From NCBI RefSeq assembly GCF_003671715.1, contig NZ_RAIF01000031.1, positions 543,678 through 576,630 on the forward strand: a DNA stretch of 32,953 bases, read 5' to 3'. Made by a program: the position numbers and the translations under genes. This document shows positions 30,209 through 32,953 of this stretch, piece after piece. The notes under the pieces were generated by a model. It was not told the origin of the DNA. It was given only the letters and a program-made list of their open reading frames with translations, and ran no database searches. The number at the start of each line of letters is the position of its first letter. Within the stretch, counting starts at the first letter, position 1. This DNA is from Streptomyces sp. E2N166. GTDB lineage: Bacteria > Actinomycetota > Actinomycetes > Streptomycetales > Streptomycetaceae.

Positions 30209-31415
30209 GCGCCCTCCAAGTCCCAGCCGGCCGCGGCGGTTCTGCCTCATGGCGTGCTTCCGCCGACGGCCCTTGCCCAGCCATTGTCTCGCGCCGCTCC
30301 CCATCCCCGGGTGTGTGTTCCTGCTTACCTTTTCCTGCGGCTCCGCACGGGCACGCGGGATGCGCCTCGACCGGCCGCGTGTGCCACCGCAGACCGGGTA
30401 GCGAGATCTCCCAGCGCGCACCGGCGCTCGAAGGCGTCCGGCCGTCCAGGAACGCGAGCGCGTGGGCCGCCGCGAGCCCGGCGACGGTCGTGGCGAGGGT
30501 GAGGTCGCAGGCTCGTACCTGGCGCTGTCGACCCGAGCGCCACTGCGCCACCAGGCGGGGCCAGGCCGGGTCCCGGTCGGTGCGGTCCGCGTGGAGACAG
30601 CCCGCACACCCCGTCTCGCCGGGAAGGACGAGGGGGCCGACGACGCCGGTTCCCTCCACGACGCCGGCGTACAGGTGGGGCGTACCGGAGGTCATGAGGG
30701 ATTCCGCGGCGGCAGGGTCGGGTGTGTGCACCGCGACGTCGTCGCGTGGCGCGACGATCACCAGGGAGAAGCCCGGGGTGCTCCCCTCGGGCGGCGTCGT
30801 GGGACCGCGGCGCGGTGGCCGGCCGGGGGCGGCCCGGCGGACCACGCGGCGGGCCGTCTCGTCGCGGCGGTCGCCTACGGACTCGGCGGGCAGCCCGCCC
30901 GGGGCGACGTCCCACGGCTCGACGCGTCCGCCGTCGAGCACGTCGATCTCGCCGACGCCCGCTCCCGACAACAGACCGGCGAGCACCGCGCCCACCCGCC
31001 CCGCACCTCTCACGCGAACCCGCAGCGCGCGCCGGGCGGCCAGGTGTCTCATGGCATCCCCCGGTTCGGAGGTGGTCAGGGAGAGTGAGGCGAGGTCGGG
31101 CCGGAGCCGGTCGAGGACCTCCTTCTTTCCCCGCAGGGCGTCGGCGTCCGGCCCGCCGCCCCGCGAGTCGTCGAGGAGTCCGGCCCGGGCCAGCCCTTCC
31201 ACCACCCGGTCGACGTGTCCGTCCGGCAGGTCCATGCGTCGCCCCTCCTCGCGCAGGAGCGTCGGCCCGCGGGTGCCGTTGAGCAGCTCAAGGAAGCTTC
31301 CCGTCGCCGTGTCCACCGGGCCGAGCGTCAGCGCGTGCGCCGGCGTCATCCCGAACTGCACGGTGTTCAGATCGCGCCAGCCGCGCCTGAGCGCGGGCTT
31401 CACCATCGGATGCAT
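30201..31415 (-). CDS. ThiF/E1-like protein of unknown function
   Basis: This 404-aa protein has an N-terminal helical part resembling the peptide-binding half of TOMM-cyclase/E1-like proteins (residues 1-110), then a Rossmann nucleotide-binding segment VRGAGRVGAVLAGLL with EIDVLDGGRVEPWDV, and zinc-type cysteines CAGC and CPCG. It lacks an obvious catalytic Cys, and the adenylation Arg is not evident, so it may bind rather than activate a carrier. A Pro/Arg-rich spacer interrupts the domain (about residues 195-215) and the last 50 residues are disordered. ATG 31415 is used; ATG 31406 is an alternative. It is the first gene of an overlapping pair with the ABC1 kinase, as (from memory) Rv3196-Rv3197 are neighbours in M. 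tuberculosis. Confidence 0.8.
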   Translation of the reverse strand: MHPMVKPALRRGWRDLNTVQFGMTPAHALTLGPVDTATGSFLELLNGTRGPTLLREEGRRMDLPDGHVDRVVEGLARAGLLDDSRGGGPDADALRGKKEVLDRLRPDLASLSLTTSEPGDAMRHLAARRALRVRVRGAGRVGAVLAGLLSGAGVGEIDVLDGGRVEPWDVAPGGLPAESVGDRRDETARRVVRRAAPGRPPRRGPTTPPEGSTPGFSLVIVAPRDDVAVHTPDPAAAESLMTSGTPHLYAGVVEGTGVVGPLVLPGETGCAGCLHADRTDRDPAWPRLVAQWRSGRQRQVRACDLTLATTVAGLAAAHALAFLDGRTPSSAGARWEISLPGLRWHTRPVEAHPACPCGAAGKGKQEHTPGDGERRETMAGQGPSAEARHEAEPPRPAGTWRAHV

Positions 31416-31548
31416 GCCAGGTCCCCCGTAGGTCTTCGACGGTCTTCCCCGTGTGTCCGGCGGTGGTCGGTCGCGTACCGCTTCCGCGGACGGTCGCGGA
31501 TCCGCCGGCGAGTGCCAGCATGCCCGGATGGGCGGCGGGGCGTCGAAA

Positions 31549-31561
31549 GTTGTCCACAGGC
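31549..31561 (+). other. DnaA-box-like 13-mer GTTGTCCACAGGC in a divergent promoter region
   Basis: The site contains a perfect TTGTCCACA DnaA box in the 256-base gap between the ThiF-like gene (minus) and the metallopeptidase gene (plus). It is identical in all 13 bases to the site upstream of uvrD2. Nothing else clear was seen in this gap except the -10 at 31660. Confidence 0.55.
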
Positions 31562-31659
31562 GGTGGGTATTCGTCGTACAAATCAGTCGTCCACCTCAAG
31601 GAGGGTGGCGGATCGGCACCGAACCATCGCGGAGCCGGGACTTCCCCGTGTGCAGCGGG

Positions 31660-31665
31660 TAACGT
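31660..31665 (+). promoter_or_regulatory. Possible -10 element of a leaderless metallopeptidase mRNA
   Basis: TAACGT (31660-31665) ends 6 bases before GTG 31672. No ribosome-binding site is present, so leaderless transcription is likely. No RecA-NDp element accompanies it. Confidence 0.45.
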
Positions 31666-31671
31666 CGTGGC

Positions 31672-32268
31672 GTGTCCGCCGACCCACTGCACCGCGCCGG
31701 GGCACCCCAGCGCACACCGACGAATCCGCCGCCGAACGGCTCGGGGGCGAACGCGATCGAGGTCCGCAGAAGCACCCGGCGACGCCGGACGGTCTCCGCG
31801 TACCGCGAGGGCGACCGCACCGTCGTGCTGATCCCCGCCCGGATGTCCGAAGCGGAGGAGCAACGTTGGGTAAGCGTCATGCTGGACAAGCTGGCCGCCC
31901 AGGAGAGCAAGCGGGTCCTCGGCGACGCGGAGCTGGCCGAGCGCGCGGAGCGCCTGTCGGGTCAGTACTTCGACGGCCGGGCCCGGCCCACCTCGGTCCG
32001 CTGGGTCACCAACCAGAACACGCGCTGGGGCTCGTGCACCCCGTCCGAGGGAAGCATCCGGCTGTCGCACCGTCTCCAGGGCATGCCCGAATACGTCGTC
32101 GACTACGTCCTTCTGCACGAACTGGCGCACCTGCTCGTCCCCGGGCACGGGCCACGGTTCTGGCGGCTGCTGGAGGCGTATCCGAGGACCGAGCGCGCCC
32201 GTGGCTACCTCGAGGGCGTGGCCGCCGCCGACCGGCTGCCCCACGTACCCGGCGCTCGCAGCGAATAG
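31672..32268 (+). CDS. YgjP/DUF45-type zinc metallopeptidase (M48-like)
   Basis: This 198-aa cytoplasmic protein has HELAHLLVPGHGPRFW (about residues 145-160), the zinc site of YgjP-like peptidases, and RWGSCTPSEGSIRLSH before it, the WGSC signature of the family. The N-terminal region is basic (VRRSTRRRRTV) followed by a beta-rich segment (TVVLIPARMSEAEEQRW). Family members are poorly characterised; some sit with restriction or repair genes. The start GTG 31672 fits a leaderless mRNA. It is divergent from the ThiF-like gene. Confidence 0.85.
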   Translation: MSADPLHRAGAPQRTPTNPPPNGSGANAIEVRRSTRRRRTVSAYREGDRTVVLIPARMSEAEEQRWVSVMLDKLAAQESKRVLGDAELAERAERLSGQYFDGRARPTSVRWVTNQNTRWGSCTPSEGSIRLSHRLQGMPEYVVDYVLLHELAHLLVPGHGPRFWRLLEAYPRTERARGYLEGVAAADRLPHVPGARSE

Positions 32269-32324
32269 CGTGCGCCCTTGAGAGTGCCCAGGCGGGGCGT
32301 TCGACACGGCCGCGCACGGGTTCT

Positions 32325-32339
32325 GTACCGGCTCGGTAC
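32325..32339. repeat. Inverted repeat in the TerD-family promoter region
   Basis: GTACCG, GCT, CGGTAC. It lies 30 bases upstream of the likely -10 of the next gene and may be an operator or a weak terminator for the metallopeptidase gene. Confidence 0.35.
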
Positions 32340-32351
32340 CGACTTCCTCCC

Positions 32352-32374
32352 GTGTCCGGGATTGCCGTTAGCCT
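32352..32374 (+). promoter_or_regulatory. Promoter candidate of the TerD-family gene
   Basis: TAGCCT (32369-32374) is a good -10, about 42 bases before ATG 32417. The preceding GTGTCCGGG with N8 spacing matches the RecA-NDp element at only 6 of 9 positions. Confidence 0.35.
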
Positions 32375-32416
32375 GGCGCGACGCACTCGCATTCGGATGG
32401 GGGACGGTCGTAACGC

Positions 32417-32953
32417 ATGGCCAGGGAATTCCAACGCGGCCACAAGGCCAGGATCAGTGACCTCACCGCGGGCACGGATCTGTACGTAGGCGTGCAGATC
32501 TCCGGCCCCGGACTGAGCTTCGACATCAGCTGCTTCGGTCTCGACGCCGACGAGCGGCTGTCGGACGACCGGTACTTCGTATTCTTCAATCAACCGAAGA
32601 CCCCCGAGGAGTCCATCCAGCTCCTGGGTGCGCAGGCGGGTGACACGGAGTCCTTCCGGGTCACTCTCGACAGGATCCCGCCGCAGGTGCAGAAGCTGTC
32701 CTTCACGGCGACGATCGACGGTGCCGGACAGATGTCGCAGGTCGGCCCCGGCTACATCCGGATCGTCGCGGGCGGCGAGGAGGTGGCCCGTTATCCGTTC
32801 AGCGGCTCGGAGTTCTCCACCGAGCGCGCGGTGATGCTGGGCGACTTCTATCTGAAGGACGTGTGGCGTTTCGCCGCCGTCGGCCAGGGTTTCGACGGCG
32901 GGCTGGACGCACTGCTGAGGAACTTCGGCGGCGAGGTCGCCGAGGAGGAGGCG
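32417..32953 (+). CDS. TerD-family protein, 3'-truncated by the window edge
   Basis: The frame opens at ATG 32417 and stays open for 179 codons to the window end, so no stop is visible. MAREFQRGHKARISDL is a typical TerD-family start; SFDISCFGLDADERLSDDRYFVFFNQ is the acidic calcium-binding core, followed by the second half ATIDGAGQMSQVG...RIVAGGEEVARYPFSG. Such proteins belong to the chemical-stress (tellurite) network in the cytoplasm. After the TerD domain (about residue 165) the sequence turns acidic (GGEVAEEEA), suggesting a linker to a further domain beyond the window, such as a second TerD or a vWA domain. No strong ribosome-binding site is seen. Confidence 0.88.
   Translation, partial: MAREFQRGHKARISDLTAGTDLYVGVQISGPGLSFDISCFGLDADERLSDDRYFVFFNQPKTPEESIQLLGAQAGDTESFRVTLDRIPPQVQKLSFTATIDGAGQMSQVGPGYIRIVAGGEEVARYPFSGSEFSTERAVMLGDFYLKDVWRFAAVGQGFDGGLDALLRNFGGEVAEEEA

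Noticed and set aside
31642..31665. RecA-NDp motif before the metallopeptidase gene
   Set aside because: Upstream element lacks TGTC and spacing is N9; only the -10 is plausible.

Overview
The window looks like a high-GC actinobacterial chromosome, almost certainly Streptomyces. The reasons are strong G/C bias at third codon positions, many GTG starts and ATGA gene overlaps, mycothiol-pathway genes (mycoredoxin), a WhiB7/WblC-type regulator, and promoters matching the Streptomyces sigma-R consensus. It is ordinary core chromosome: no insertion sequence, phage gene, CRISPR array, tRNA or rRNA was seen.

Layout. (1) 1-1056: 3' part of a membrane-anchored DUF3152 protein with a metzincin-like zinc motif. 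(2) 1271-6278: a tightly overlapping four-gene operon (PelF-like glycosyltransferase, polytopic membrane protein, NDP-sugar epimerase, spherulin-4-like glycan hydrolase fold). Together these suggest a small glycan system that I cannot match to a described Streptomyces pathway. (3) 6342-7520: moeZ, with a sigma-R promoter. (4) 7592-13783, minus strand: two tandem Tap/SlpD/SlpE-like lipoprotein peptidases and a large flippase-like protein with a degenerate kinase domain. (5) 13945-23492: a DNA-repair block with an alkyltransferase-like protein (ATL), AdnA, AdnB and an M20 dipeptidase. ATL, adnB and the dipeptidase gene each carry a promoter matching the PafBC/RecA-NDp DNA-damage motif, spaced so that transcripts would be leaderless. 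(6) 23653-27328: nudC, mrx1 (minus strand, sigma-R promoter) and uvrD2. (7) 27341-28689: WblC-type promoter, upstream ORF, intrinsic attenuator, wblC and a small Arg-rich protein. (8) 28799-31415, minus strand: an ABC1 kinase and a ThiF-like protein, overlapping. (9) 31672-32953: a YgjP-type metallopeptidase and the start of a TerD-family gene.

From memory of the M. tuberculosis map, the backbone DUF3152 - MoeZ - ATL - AdnA - AdnB - NudC - Mrx1 - UvrD2 - WhiB7 - ABC1 kinase - ThiF is also present there (about Rv3207c to Rv3196). The neighbourhood is therefore an old actinobacterial stress island covering double-strand-break resection, alkylation damage, thiol redox and antibiotic response. 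The glycan operon and the peptidase/flippase block appear to be later insertions into it.

Three regulatory layers can be read from the DNA: sigma-R (thiol stress) at moeZ and mrx1, PafBC/RecA-NDp (DNA damage) at ATL, adnB and the dipeptidase, and WblC autoregulation with attenuation (ribosome stress) at wblC. Convergent gene pairs are separated by long, nearly perfect inverted repeats that probably act as bidirectional terminators. No gene-free stretch exceeds 300 bases. The longest are 14332-14615 (284 b, no convincing promoter or gene seen), 31416-31671 (256 b, one DnaA-box-like 13-mer) and 1057-1270 (214 b, one strong hairpin).
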